From assembly GCA_017472665.1 (NCBI GenBank), contig JAFUOS010000013.1:62001-126000 (forward strand): a stretch of 64,000 bases of DNA. Reading direction: 5' to 3'. This document shows, piece by piece, positions 24,054-33,733 of this stretch. Every line of letters starts with the position of its first letter. The stretch's first letter is position 1. The position numbers were made by a program, and so were the translations under genes. The notes below the pieces were generated by a model, which worked only from the letters and a program-made list of their open reading frames with translations, ran no database searches and was not told the DNA's origin. The DNA is from Tyzzerella sp. Its GTDB lineage: Bacteria; Bacillota; Clostridia; Lachnospirales; Lachnospiraceae.

Positions 24054-24314
24054 ATGGAAAAGATTAAATTTACATTTGAAGAAACAAAAGAAGAAGTAGA
24101 ATTTTTCGTGCTGGAACAGACAAAAGTAAATGGGAATTCCTATATTTTGGTGACTGATTCAGAAGAGGACGAGGCAGAATGCCTCATTTTAAAAGATACA
24201 AGTGCGGCAGAAGACAAGGAAAGTTTATACGAAATCGTGGAAGATGAAGTGGAATTATCGGCTGTATTAAAAGTTTTTGAAGAATTGTTGGAAGACATCG
24301 ATATTGAAATGTAA
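24054..24314 (+). CDS. DUF1292 family protein (YrzB-like)
   Basis: 86 residues from the ATG at 24054 (GAGAGG upstream). A longer frame reaching back to 23922 overlaps ruvX and has no ribosome site. The protein is very acidic, with ITDSEEDE-like VTDSEEDEAECLIL and the closing VLKVFEELLED. It is always found beside ruvX and ireB in Firmicutes. The function is unknown. Confidence 0.88.
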   Translation: MEKIKFTFEETKEEVEFFVLEQTKVNGNSYILVTDSEEDEAECLILKDTSAAEDKESLYEIVEDEVELSAVLKVFEELLEDIDIEM

Positions 24315-24415
24315 CGGAAATTGGGTGTTGGACCACCAATCGAAATTTCATGGATGATGTGAAGCATGCACCAAAAAGGCACGAAAATAGAATGAGACAA
24401 CATGGAGGTGTGAAA

Positions 24416-26080
24416 TTGAGCAAAAAAGGAAACTCGAAATTGCGTATTATTCCAATCGGCGGACTTGAGCAGATTGGGATGAATATTACTGCCTTTGAAT
24501 ACGAAGACAGTATTATTGTTGTGGATTGCGGTTTAGCATTCCCGGAAGATGACATGTTAGGAATCGATTTGGTAATTCCAGATGTCACATATCTGAAAGA
24601 TAACATTCAAAAGGTAAAAGGTTTTGTAATTACCCACGGACACGAAGACCACATTGGTGCGTTGTCCTATGTACTGAAAGATATTAATGTACCTGTCTAT
24701 GCAACGAAGCTGACGATGGGGATTATTGAAAATAAATTGAAAGAGCACAATATGCTCCGCAGCACAAGAAGAAAAGTGGTAACTTACGGTCAGTCCATCA
24801 ATTTGGGACAATTCCGAATTGAGTTCATCAAGACGAACCACAGTATTCAGGATGCAGCAGCTCTTGCAATTTATTCACCAGTAGGAACCGTAGTACACAC
24901 AGGTGACTTTAAAGTAGATTATACTCCAGTATTTGGAGATGCCATTGATTTGCAGCGTTTTGCAGAGATCGGTAAAAAAGGTGTTTTGGCAATGATGTCA
25001 GACAGCACCAATGCGGAAAGAAAAGGATTTACGATGTCAGAACGTACCGTGGGGATGACATTTGACCATCTTTTCGCAGAACATCGTAATAACAGAATTA
25101 TTATTGCAACATTTGCGTCAAATGTAGACCGTGTACAGCAGATTATCAACTCTGCTTACAAATATGGAAGAAAAGTAGTGGTAGAAGGACGAAGCATGGT
25201 AAATATCATTTCCACAGCTTCTGAGTTGGGATATTTGAATATTCCAGACAACACATTGATTGAAATTGACCAGCTAAGCAGTTATCCAGATGAGAAGACT
25301 GTACTCATTACGACGGGAAGTCAGGGTGAATCTATGGCGGCACTTTCTCGTATGGCAGCGGATATTCATAAAAAAGTGAGTATTAAACCGGGGGATACTG
25401 TTATCTTCAGTTCGAATCCGATTCCAGGAAACGAAAAAGCTGTTTCACGTGTGATTAATGAACTTTCGCAAAAAGGTGCGAATGTTATTTTCCAGGATGC
25501 GCATGTATCAGGCCATGCCTGCCAGGAAGAATTAAAGCTGATTTATAGTCTTTTGAAACCAAAATATGCGATTCCAGTGCATGGTGAATACCGCCATTTG
25601 AAAGCAAATGCAGGTATTGCAGAGGCACTTGGTATTCCAAAAGAAAATATCTTTATTATGCGTTCCGGAGATGTGCTTGCACTGGATCAGGAAAGAGCAG
25701 AGATTGTGGATAAAGTACACACAGGAGCAATCTTGGTAGATGGACTTGGCGTTGGAGACGTTGGAAATATTGTGCTCCGAGACCGTCAGCATTTAGCAGA
25801 AGATGGTATTTTGATTGTTGTTCTCACATTAGAAAAGGGAACGAACCAGTTGCTCGCAGGTCCGGATATTGTTTCAAGAGGATTCGTCTATGTGAGAGAA
25901 TCAGAAGGATTGATGGAAGAGGCAAGACAAATACTGTATGATGCACTGGAAAAATGTCTTTCCAATCGTCATGCAGATTGGAGCAAGATTAAGTTGGTGA
26001 TTCGAGATACGATGAATGATTTCTTGTGGAAACGTACGAAGAGAAAACCGATGATTCTGCCGATTATTATGGATGTGTAG
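24416..26080 (+). CDS. rnj: Ribonuclease J
   Basis: I favour the TTG at 24416 (554 residues) because GGAGGTG lies six bases upstream. The in-frame ATG at 24350 lacks a clear site and would add 22 unusual residues. The metallo-beta-lactamase core has THGHEDHIG, the later His/Asp ligands and the beta-CASP motif with VEGRSMVNII. MRSGDVLALD and SRGFVYVRES mark the C-terminal domain. It degrades and matures mRNA and rRNA from the 5' end. A terminator follows. Confidence 0.93.
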   Translation: MSKKGNSKLRIIPIGGLEQIGMNITAFEYEDSIIVVDCGLAFPEDDMLGIDLVIPDVTYLKDNIQKVKGFVITHGHEDHIGALSYVLKDINVPVYATKLTMGIIENKLKEHNMLRSTRRKVVTYGQSINLGQFRIEFIKTNHSIQDAAALAIYSPVGTVVHTGDFKVDYTPVFGDAIDLQRFAEIGKKGVLAMMSDSTNAERKGFTMSERTVGMTFDHLFAEHRNNRIIIATFASNVDRVQQIINSAYKYGRKVVVEGRSMVNIISTASELGYLNIPDNTLIEIDQLSSYPDEKTVLITTGSQGESMAALSRMAADIHKKVSIKPGDTVIFSSNPIPGNEKAVSRVINELSQKGANVIFQDAHVSGHACQEELKLIYSLLKPKYAIPVHGEYRHLKANAGIAEALGIPKENIFIMRSGDVLALDQERAEIVDKVHTGAILVDGLGVGDVGNIVLRDRQHLAEDGILIVVLTLEKGTNQLLAGPDIVSRGFVYVRESEGLMEEARQILYDALEKCLSNRHADWSKIKLVIRDTMNDFLWKRTKRKPMILPIIMDV

Positions 26081-26102
26081 AAGGTTCGAATGTTATGAAA
26101 TC

Positions 26103-26130
26103 AAGCCCAGCACGACTGTGCTGGGCTTTT
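26103..26130 (+). terminator. Terminator after rnj
   Basis: AAGCCCAGCAC pairs perfectly with GTGCTGGGCTT around GACT, followed by a short T run. It lies only 16 bases before trmR, so some read-through is likely. Confidence 0.8.
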
Positions 26131-26145
26131 GAATAGGAGAAATAC

Positions 26146-26796
26146 ATGATAGTAGATGAACGTATGGTGACATTTATTCACTCGTTAGAAACAGAAAATA
26201 GTGAAATTTTAGAGACAATTGAAAAAGAAGCACTGGACACATATGTGCCGATTATCCGAAAAGAAATGCAAAGTTTTCTAAAAGTACTGCTTGCAATCAA
26301 AAAGCCAAAACGGATTCTAGAAGTAGGCACAGCAGTTGGATTTTCCGCAATCCTGATGAGCGAATATGCACCAGAAGATTGTCAGATTACGACGATTGAA
26401 AAATATGAAAAACGCATCCCAATTGCACGTGAAAATTTCAAACGCGCTGGAAAGGAACACCAGATTACGCTAGTAGAAGGCGATGCACTGGAAATCTTAC
26501 AGAGTCTTGACGGCAGCTATGATTTCATTTTTATGGATGCGGCGAAAGGACAGTACATCTACTACATGCCAGAAGTAGTACGTTTACTCGAAAAAGACGG
26601 GGTATTGGTATCTGACAATGTGCTGCAGGACGGAGACATCATTGAGTCTCGTTTCGCAGTAGAGCGCAGAAACCGCACAATTCACAGTAGAATGAGAGAA
26701 TATCTGTACGAATTGAAACACCATAAATTATTAGAAACCTCAATCATTCCACTAGGAGATGGGGTTGCATTAAGTACAAAAGTAAGAGAGGAATAG
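26146..26796 (+). CDS. trmR: tRNA 5-hydroxyuridine methyltransferase
   Basis: 216 residues, O-methyltransferase family 3. ILEVGTAVGFSAILM and ITTIEKYEKRI bind S-adenosylmethionine. DFIFMDAAKGQY and VSDNVLQDGDI are the metal and catalytic region. Its position directly before a U32-peptidase-like trhP gene, as in the Bacillus yrrM-yrrNO order, points to TrmR, which methylates ho5U34 to mo5U34 in tRNA, rather than a catechol methyltransferase. It is three bases before the next gene. Confidence 0.88.
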   Translation: MIVDERMVTFIHSLETENSEILETIEKEALDTYVPIIRKEMQSFLKVLLAIKKPKRILEVGTAVGFSAILMSEYAPEDCQITTIEKYEKRIPIARENFKRAGKEHQITLVEGDALEILQSLDGSYDFIFMDAAKGQYIYYMPEVVRLLEKDGVLVSDNVLQDGDIIESRFAVERRNRTIHSRMREYLYELKHHKLLETSIIPLGDGVALSTKVREE

Positions 26797-26798
26797 TT

Positions 26799-28022
26799 AT
26801 GGCAAGACATCCAGAATTATTGATTCCGGCAAGCAGTTTGGAAGTGTTAAAAGTAGCAGTTATTTTTGGTGCCGATGCCGTTTATATCGGCGGTGAAGCA
26901 TTTGGACTTCGCGCAAAGGCAAAGAACTTTTCCATGGATGAAATGAGAGAAGGGATTGCATTTGCACATGAACACGATGTAAAAGTCTATGTGACTGCGA
27001 ATATCTTGGCGCACAACAATGACTTGGCCGGAGTAAGAGCATATTTTGAAGAATTAAAAGAAATAGGGCCAGACGGGCTGATTATTGCAGACCCGGCTAT
27101 CTTTGAAATCGCAGGTGAAGTATGTCCGGAGATTGAAAGACATATCAGCACACAGGCGAATAATACGAACTATGGAACATACAATTTTTGGTACAAATTA
27201 GGTGCAACTCGTGTCGTAACGGCACGCGAATTATCTTTAGAAGAAATTAAAGAAATCAGAGCCAATATTCCAGATGATTTGGAAATTGAGACATTTATCC
27301 ATGGGGCGATGTGTATTTCCTATTCAGGACGTTGCCTTCTTAGCAACTATTTGGTGGGAAGAGATGCAAACCAAGGAGCTTGCACTCATCCATGCCGCTG
27401 GAAATACTCGATTGTAGAAGAGACGAGACCAGGCGAATACATGCCGGTGTTTGAAAATGAGAGAGGCACATACATTTTCAACTCGAAAGATTTATGTATG
27501 ATTGAGCATATTCCTGAGATTTTGGATGCTGGAGTAGACAGTCTGAAAATTGAAGGCCGTATGAAAACGGCGCTTTATGTTGCAACGGTGGCAAGAACTT
27601 ACCGCAAGGCAATTGATGATTATCAGAAAGACCCAGAACTCTACAAAAAGAATATGCCTTGGTATTTGGAACAGATTTCAAACTGTACTTATCGACAATT
27701 TACGACAGGATTCTTCTTTGGCAAACCGGATGAGACCAGCCAGATTTACGATAGCAATACGTATGTGAAGGAGTATACGTATCTTGGTATTATCGGCGAA
27801 GAGAGGGATGGAACATATCGTATCGAACAAAGAAACAAATTCTCAGTTGGTGAGACAATTGAGGTTATGAAGCCGAACGGAGATAATATCGAAGTGACGG
27901 TAAAACGTATTCTGACAGAAGATGGAGCACCGCAGGAGAGTGCGCCACATCCAAAACAGGTGTTGTACGTGGACTTGGGAATCCAGGTGGACGAATATGA
28001 CATTTTAAGACGACAAGAATAA
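26799..28022 (+). CDS. trhP: U32-peptidase-like tRNA hydroxylation protein
   Basis: 407 residues of the peptidase U32 family. ELLIPASSLEVLKVA and GADAVYIGGEAFGLRA form the N-terminal barrel part. The Cys-rich centre MCISYSGRCLLSNYL and GACTHPCRWKY marks the TrhP/RlhA group, and SLKIEGRMK is conserved. TrhP proteins form 5-hydroxyuridine at tRNA position 34 from prephenate, the substrate of TrmR encoded just upstream. The family name protease is historical here. Confidence 0.88.
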   Translation: MARHPELLIPASSLEVLKVAVIFGADAVYIGGEAFGLRAKAKNFSMDEMREGIAFAHEHDVKVYVTANILAHNNDLAGVRAYFEELKEIGPDGLIIADPAIFEIAGEVCPEIERHISTQANNTNYGTYNFWYKLGATRVVTARELSLEEIKEIRANIPDDLEIETFIHGAMCISYSGRCLLSNYLVGRDANQGACTHPCRWKYSIVEETRPGEYMPVFENERGTYIFNSKDLCMIEHIPEILDAGVDSLKIEGRMKTALYVATVARTYRKAIDDYQKDPELYKKNMPWYLEQISNCTYRQFTTGFFFGKPDETSQIYDSNTYVKEYTYLGIIGEERDGTYRIEQRNKFSVGETIEVMKPNGDNIEVTVKRILTEDGAPQESAPHPKQVLYVDLGIQVDEYDILRRQE

Positions 28023-28028
28023 TATTGG

Positions 28029-28058
28029 CTGCGGGACTAAAAGTATTCCCGCAGTTTT
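28029..28058 (+). terminator. Terminator after trhP
   Basis: CTGCGGGA pairs with TCCCGCAG (28047-28054) followed by five T residues. It overlaps the last codons of the convergent sigK gene. Confidence 0.78.
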
Positions 28059-28654
28059 TCTATTGCACTTTTTTCGATGCGAGAAACGTAGGAGCGGGAA
28101 ATACCGAGCTGTTTTGCAATTTCACGCTGCGTATATTCTTCCTGATTATATAGACCGTACCGCATTTTTAATACAAGACGTTCTCTGGGGGAAAGAACCG
28201 ATTCCAGTTTGTCGTAAAGCGTCTTGATATCATCTTTCAACGCGATTTTTGTCTGAGCATCGTCCTCTGAAGTTTCGATAATATCGTATAATTGTATTTC
28301 ATTTCCTTCCCGGTCAGTTCCGATAGGCTCATAAAGGGACACTTCCCGCGACGTTTTTTTCTTGCTTCTAAGCATCATCAGAATTTCATTTTCGATGCAA
28401 CGCGCGGCATAGGTTCCAAGCCGATTATTTTTCTCCGGATTAAAGGTTACAATTGCTTTAATAAGGCCGATTGTGCCGATGGATATCAAATCTTCCATAT
28501 CCTCGTCTAAGTGCTGGTATTTCTTGATGACGTGGGCTACCAGGCGCAGATTTCTTTCAATGAGAATGTGTTTCGCTTCAAGGTCACCCTCAATATACTT
28601 TTGCAAATAGTATTGTTCTTCATCGGCAGAGAGTGGCGGTGGAAATGTTTTCAA
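28037..28654 (-). CDS. sigK: Sporulation sigma factor sigma-K
   Basis: 205 residues from a TTG start at 28654 (minus strand), eight bases after AGAGG. The GTG three codons earlier overlaps that site. Region 2 has ERNLRLVAHVIKKYQ, EDLISIGTIGLIKA and RLGTYAARCIENEILM. Region 4 has SPRERLVLKMRYGL and TQREIAKQLGISRSYVSRIEK. It directs late mother-cell transcription during sporulation. There is no Bacillus-type pro-sequence of about 20 residues, and the gene is not split by a skin element, so proteolytic activation seems unnecessary, as in Clostridioides. Confidence 0.92.
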   Translation of the reverse strand: MKTFPPPLSADEEQYYLQKYIEGDLEAKHILIERNLRLVAHVIKKYQHLDEDMEDLISIGTIGLIKAIVTFNPEKNNRLGTYAARCIENEILMMLRSKKKTSREVSLYEPIGTDREGNEIQLYDIIETSEDDAQTKIALKDDIKTLYDKLESVLSPRERLVLKMRYGLYNQEEYTQREIAKQLGISRSYVSRIEKSAIEKLREYF

Positions 28655-28867
28655 GGAAAGCACCTCTTAGCGGATTTAATAACATTGTATGTCGGGACAA
28701 AGAAGTTTGTGCTTTTCCAAATTTATTTATTGACAATTTCTAAAAAGTATGAAAGAATAAACTCACTCACTTTTCGGAAGAGTTCATCTTCCATAAGTAG
28801 CATCTGGCGAATCCGCCAAATATTTCATTTCAAGATAATTTTATAACAGAAAGGAGCGTGCAACGAT

Positions 28868-30412
28868 TTGTTTAGCACAGTTTTATCTGCAACCCTTAGA
28901 GGACTCTTTGTAGAATTTGTCCAAGTGGAAGCAGACACAAGTAACGGACTTCCTATGTTCCATATGGTGGGATATTTGTCTTCGGAAGTCAAAGAAGCAG
29001 GAGAGCGGGTTCGAACCGCCATAAAAAATTCGGGAGTAGCATTGCCGGCAAAGAAGATAGTCATCAATTTGTCTCCGGCCAATATGCGGAAAAAGGGGAG
29101 TATGTTCGATTTGCCAATCGCAATTGCCATTCTGGCATCTCTGGGAGAGGTGGAAGAAGTAAGGCTACGGGATGCCTTGTTGGTAGGAGAGTTAAGCCTG
29201 GACGGTGCAGTGAAGCATGTACCGGGCATTCTGCCGATTGTCATGGAGGCGAAAAAGAGGGGATGCAGGGTTTGTATCGTACCTAAAGAAAATCAAAAAG
29301 AGGGGTCACTGGTGGACGGCATTCAGGTGATTGGGGTTGAGAACCTGGCCGAAGTCTATGAGATTCTTAAGGGAAAGCATAGTGAAGGATATAGAAAGAA
29401 GCAGGAAAATGAAAGTTGGGATATTCATTTCCACGAAACTAAATTGGATTACAGTGACATTCATGGACAGCGGATTGCAAAACGGGCGGCTGAGATTGCG
29501 GTAGCAGGAAATCATAACATGCTTATGATAGGTCCGCCGGGAACTGGAAAAAGTATGATAGCAAAGCGGATTCCAACAATATTGCCGCCACTTACGAAAG
29601 AAGAGAGCATGGAGCTTACCATGATTTACAGTGTCATAGGCGGTTTAAATCAAGATTCTCCGTTGATGCGGGAGCGGCCATTTCGAGAAGTCCATCAGTC
29701 CGTGACCAAGACAGCTTTGATTGGAGGCGGTACTATTCCAAAACCAGGTGAAATCAGCTTGGCTCATAAAGGGGTATTGTTTCTGGATGAGATTGCAGAA
29801 TTTCAAAAACCAGTCATAGAACTCTTACGTCAGCCGATGGAAGAACATCAGATTAAAATACTAAGGGAACGAGGCGAATATCTCTTCCCAGCCGAATTTT
29901 TACTCGTTGCAGCCATGAACCCGTGTCCTTGCGGCAATTATCCGGATTTGAATAAGTGTATGTGTACTACGCCCCAGATTCGAAACTATCTGGGGCGAAT
30001 TAGCCAGCCATTTCTAGACCGCATCGATATTTGCGTGGAAGTGGAGAAAATTCAGTATCAGGATTTGCAAAACGAAGGGGAGGAGGAAACCTCACAAACG
30101 ATTCGGGAAAGAGTCAGTGCCGCACGAGAAATACAAAGGAAACGCTATCAAGAATTAGGGATTCTTACGAATTCGGAACTAAAAGTAAAAGATGTAGAAA
30201 AATATTGTCACTTGGGGGTAAAGGAAGAGAGGATGATGCGGCAGGCCTTTGAACGCATGAATCTGACTGCGAGAATGTATTACAAGGTACTTGCAGTTGC
30301 CAGAACGATTGCAGATTTGGAGGGCAAAGAAAACATCGAATTGGTACATCTGGCGGAAGCTTTGAGTTACCGGTCCATGGATCAGAAATATTGGGGAGGT
30401 GGGGAAGCATGA
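28868..30412 (+). CDS. comM: ComM/YifB family Mg-chelatase-like ATPase
   Basis: 514 residues starting at a TTG with AAGGAG upstream. An N-terminal Lon-like ChlI domain (about 1-170) precedes the AAA+ domain with Walker A GPPGTGKS, Walker B VLFLDEIAEF, and a C-terminal Mg-chelatase domain. NPCPCGNYPD holds the conserved Cys cluster. ComM is a helicase for branch migration during integration of transformed DNA. dprA follows with an overlapping ATGA, supporting a role in DNA uptake. Confidence 0.93.
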   Translation: MFSTVLSATLRGLFVEFVQVEADTSNGLPMFHMVGYLSSEVKEAGERVRTAIKNSGVALPAKKIVINLSPANMRKKGSMFDLPIAIAILASLGEVEEVRLRDALLVGELSLDGAVKHVPGILPIVMEAKKRGCRVCIVPKENQKEGSLVDGIQVIGVENLAEVYEILKGKHSEGYRKKQENESWDIHFHETKLDYSDIHGQRIAKRAAEIAVAGNHNMLMIGPPGTGKSMIAKRIPTILPPLTKEESMELTMIYSVIGGLNQDSPLMRERPFREVHQSVTKTALIGGGTIPKPGEISLAHKGVLFLDEIAEFQKPVIELLRQPMEEHQIKILRERGEYLFPAEFLLVAAMNPCPCGNYPDLNKCMCTTPQIRNYLGRISQPFLDRIDICVEVEKIQYQDLQNEGEEETSQTIRERVSAAREIQRKRYQELGILTNSELKVKDVEKYCHLGVKEERMMRQAFERMNLTARMYYKVLAVARTIADLEGKENIELVHLAEALSYRSMDQKYWGGGEA

Positions 30413-31494
30413 AATATGAATATTGGTTTGCTAACATTCAAGGAGTCAGCTGCAAGAAAAAACTTGCTCTGCTTTCAAATGTAAAATCCGCAGAAGAACT
30501 ATATTATATAGAAGAAACAACGTTAAAAAAATGGGGCTTAGAAGAAAAAGATTGTAATAAAATTCTGGAAAGTGTGAAAGAATGGAAGTTAGAGGCAGAA
30601 TATGAGAAACTTTTGGAAAAGCAGGTGAAATTTTATACCATACAAAATCCCGAGTATCCAGAGAGACTGCGGGCGATTCCCGCGCCACCTTTTGCACTCT
30701 ATGTGAAGGGAAAATTGCCGGAAGAAGATGTAAGTTCTGTCGCGATTGTGGGTGCAAGAGAGTGCAGTCCTTACGGAAGAGAGATGGCCAAGGAGTTTTC
30801 AGAATGTCTGGCTGATGCAGGCTTTCAGGTCATCAGCGGAATGGCAAGAGGTATTGACGGTGCAAGTCACCGAGGTGCCTTGTCGGCAGGAGGCACCTCT
30901 TTCGGTGTGCTGGGATGCGGTGTGGATATTTGTTATCCAAGGGAAAATATTGAACTCTATATGGAATTACAAAAATCAGGCGGCATTATATCGGAGCTGC
31001 CGCTCGGTATGCAGCCTCTTCCTCAATTTTTCCCTGCACGAAACCGCATTATCAGCGGTCTTGCAGATGTTGTGCTTGTAATTGAGGCGAAAGAGAAGAG
31101 CGGCTCGCTTATTACGGCAGATATGGCATTAGAACAGGGAAAGGATGTATATGCACTTCCTGGACAGGTGAATAGTCGGCTGAGCCGAGGATGTCATGAA
31201 TTGATTCGTCAGGGAGCAGGCATTTTATTGTCACCCAAAGACTTGCTGGAAGAATTGGGCATTTTTCACAAAGAAGAAATGAAAAAAATGGGAAAAACAA
31301 CCGAAAATAAAATATCACTTGAAAGTCCAGAAAAATTAGTGTATAGTTGTTTCGATTTCCAACCAAGGAGTTTGAGTGATATCTTGGGGATGACAGGATT
31401 TTCGATTCCAACCCTGATGAATATACTCATTAACCTGGAATTAAAAGGGTGTATTAAGGAAATCTCTAAAAATTATTATGTGAAAGTAAATTAG
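30409..31494 (+). CDS. dprA: DNA-processing protein A
   Basis: 361 residues from the ATG at 30409, which overlaps the comM stop and follows GGGGAGGTGGGG. A helical N-terminal part precedes the Rossmann-like DprA core with VAIVGARECSPYG, VISGMARGIDGASH, FGVLGCGVDICYP and PARNRIISGL. A winged-helix-like C-terminal domain follows. It loads RecA on incoming single-stranded DNA. The comM-dprA-topA order is common in Firmicutes. Confidence 0.95.
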   Translation: MKYEYWFANIQGVSCKKKLALLSNVKSAEELYYIEETTLKKWGLEEKDCNKILESVKEWKLEAEYEKLLEKQVKFYTIQNPEYPERLRAIPAPPFALYVKGKLPEEDVSSVAIVGARECSPYGREMAKEFSECLADAGFQVISGMARGIDGASHRGALSAGGTSFGVLGCGVDICYPRENIELYMELQKSGGIISELPLGMQPLPQFFPARNRIISGLADVVLVIEAKEKSGSLITADMALEQGKDVYALPGQVNSRLSRGCHELIRQGAGILLSPKDLLEELGIFHKEEMKKMGKTTENKISLESPEKLVYSCFDFQPRSLSDILGMTGFSIPTLMNILINLELKGCIKEISKNYYVKVN

Positions 31495-31522
31495 TGACAA
31501 GTAATTGTGGAGGAAGTTATAC

Positions 31523-33601
31523 ATGGCACGCTATCTTGTAATCGTGGAATCTCCTGCGAAAGTAAAGACAATTAAAAAGTTTTTGGGAACCAATTACGTC
31601 GTAATGGCTTCAAATGGACATGTACGTGATTTGCCAAAAAGTACGCTGGGGATTGATGTAGAACACGATTTTGAACCCAAATATATAACTATCAGAGGAA
31701 AGGGCGATATTCTTGCCAATTTAAGAAAAGAAGTGAAGAAAGCAGACAAAGTCTATCTCGCAACCGACCCTGACCGCGAAGGGGAAGCGATTGCGTGGCA
31801 TTTATGGTTTGCTTTAAAATTAGAGGACAAGAAGGTATATCGTATCAGCTTTAACGAGATTACGAAAAATGCAGTGAAAGAATCAATCAAACAAGCCAGA
31901 GAGATTGACATGAATCTGGTGGATGCACAGCAGGCACGCCGTGCATTGGACCGTATCGTGGGATATCGAATCAGTCCGCTCCTCTGGGCAAAAGTAAAAC
32001 GCGGATTAAGTGCAGGAAGAGTCCAGTCTGTAGCACTTCGTATCATTGCAGACCGTGAGGAAGAGATTAATGCATTTATTCCAGAAGAATACTGGACCTT
32101 GGATGCGAAACTGAAAGTAGAGGGCGAAAAGAAGCCTCTGATTGCAAAATTCTATGGTACAGACAAACGCAAAATGACGATTCATTCTCAAAAGCAGATG
32201 GATCAAATATTAGAAGAACTAGAAGATGCGAAGTTCTATGTGGAAGATGTGAAGAAGGGCGAACGTACCAAGAAAGCTCCACTCCCATTTACCACCAGTA
32301 CCTTACAGCAGGAAGCTTCTAAAGTACTGAATTTTGCTACACAGAAAACGATGCGGATCGCACAGCAGCTCTATGAAGGAGTAGATGTCAAAGGGAGCGG
32401 CACGGTCGGTGTCATTACTTACCTGCGTACCGATTCGACCAGAGTTTCACAGGAAGCAGATGCAAACGCAAGAGAGTATATTGCAGATGTTTATGGTGCA
32501 GAGTATGTGGCAAAAGGCAGCAAAAACGCAGATGAGGGCAAGAAAATCCAAGATGCGCACGAAGCCATTCGTCCGACAGATATTACCAGAACACCGGCAG
32601 CCTTAAAAGATTCGCTGACGAGAGAACAGCTGCGACTGTATCAATTGATTTGGAAGCGCTTTGTTGCCAGCAGAATGAATCCTGCAAAATATGAGACGAC
32701 CTCTGTCAAGATAGCAGCAAAAGACTATCGATTTACAGTCGCTGCATCTAAAATTGTATTTGAAGGCTTCCGTGCGGTTTACATGGAATCTGACGAAGAA
32801 CAGGAAGAAAACAACGTATTGGCAGGAAGTCTTGATCAGAATTCAAAACTCACAAAAGAAGGCTTCGAACCAAAACAGCACTTTACTCAGCCACCGGCAC
32901 ATTATACAGAGGCGGCGCTTGTTAAGACATTGGAAGAACTGGGAATTGGACGTCCTAGTACGTACGCTCCGACCATTTCTACGATTATTGCAAGGCGCTA
33001 TGTGGCAAAAGAAAATAAAAATTTATACCTCACTGAGATTGGTGAGGTTGTCAATAATATTATGAAACAATCTTTCCCAAGCATCGTGGACGTTACCTTT
33101 ACTGCAAACATGGAAGGGCTTCTCGATATGGTTGCAGAAGGAAAGGTAGAATGGAAATCTGTCATCAGCAATTTCTATCCTGACTTAGATGAAGCAGTCC
33201 GCATTGCACAGCAGGAGCAGGAAAAGATTAAGATTGAGGATGAAGTGACAGATGTAGTCTGCGAAGAATGTGGACGAAACATGGTGATTAAATATGGTCC
33301 ACATGGCAAATTCCTTGCATGCCCAGGTTTCCCAGAATGTAGAAACACCAAACCGTATTTGGAAAAAGTGGGAGTTGCCTGCCCGATTTGTGGAAAAGAA
33401 GTAGTAGTTCGTAAGACCAAAAAAGGCAGAAAATACTATGGCTGTGAAGATAATCCGACATGCGACTTTATGTCATGGCAGAAGCCATCGGAAAAGAAAT
33501 GTCCGGATTGTGGAAGTTATATGGTAGAAAAAGGAAATAAACTGGTGTGTGCCAATGAGGAATGTGGCCATAAAGAAACTGTAAAAACTGTGCAAAAATA
33601 A
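31523..33601 (+). CDS. topA: DNA topoisomerase I
   Basis: 692 residues from the ATG at 31523 (GGAGG nine bases upstream). An N-terminal Toprim domain (YLVIVESPAKVKTI, TDPDREGEAIAWH) is followed by the gate domains. The active Tyr lies in VGVITYLRTDSTR, and GIGRPSTYAPT is conserved. Three C-terminal zinc ribbons are seen: CEECGRNM...CPGFPEC, CPICGKEV...CEDNPTC and CPDCGSYM...CANEEC. It relaxes negative supercoils. Confidence 0.97.
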   Translation: MARYLVIVESPAKVKTIKKFLGTNYVVMASNGHVRDLPKSTLGIDVEHDFEPKYITIRGKGDILANLRKEVKKADKVYLATDPDREGEAIAWHLWFALKLEDKKVYRISFNEITKNAVKESIKQAREIDMNLVDAQQARRALDRIVGYRISPLLWAKVKRGLSAGRVQSVALRIIADREEEINAFIPEEYWTLDAKLKVEGEKKPLIAKFYGTDKRKMTIHSQKQMDQILEELEDAKFYVEDVKKGERTKKAPLPFTTSTLQQEASKVLNFATQKTMRIAQQLYEGVDVKGSGTVGVITYLRTDSTRVSQEADANAREYIADVYGAEYVAKGSKNADEGKKIQDAHEAIRPTDITRTPAALKDSLTREQLRLYQLIWKRFVASRMNPAKYETTSVKIAAKDYRFTVAASKIVFEGFRAVYMESDEEQEENNVLAGSLDQNSKLTKEGFEPKQHFTQPPAHYTEAALVKTLEELGIGRPSTYAPTISTIIARRYVAKENKNLYLTEIGEVVNNIMKQSFPSIVDVTFTANMEGLLDMVAEGKVEWKSVISNFYPDLDEAVRIAQQEQEKIKIEDEVTDVVCEECGRNMVIKYGPHGKFLACPGFPECRNTKPYLEKVGVACPICGKEVVVRKTKKGRKYYGCEDNPTCDFMSWQKPSEKKCPDCGSYMVEKGNKLVCANEECGHKETVKTVQK

Positions 33602-33610
33602 CTGAAAATT
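33596..33610 (+). promoter_or_regulatory. CodY-box-like site upstream of codY
   Basis: AAATAACTGAAAATT matches 12 of 15 positions of the CodY consensus AATTTTCWGAAAATT. It overlaps the topA stop and lies about 125 bases before codY. Autoregulation is possible but unproven. Confidence 0.3.
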
Positions 33611-33733
33611 TTGCGGAAAAGTTGTAAAAATCGAAATTGTATGATAATATACACACATGAGGAGCTTTTTTCAGAGTTGTTCGAAATGTTCTGAAATAGT
33701 TGGCGTGTAGATTCATATGATGGAGGAAGAGCA

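Noticed and set aside
24350..24415. An ATG start for RNase J at 24350
   Set aside because: No ribosome site is visible and the added residues are unlike the family. The TTG with GGAGGTG is better placed.
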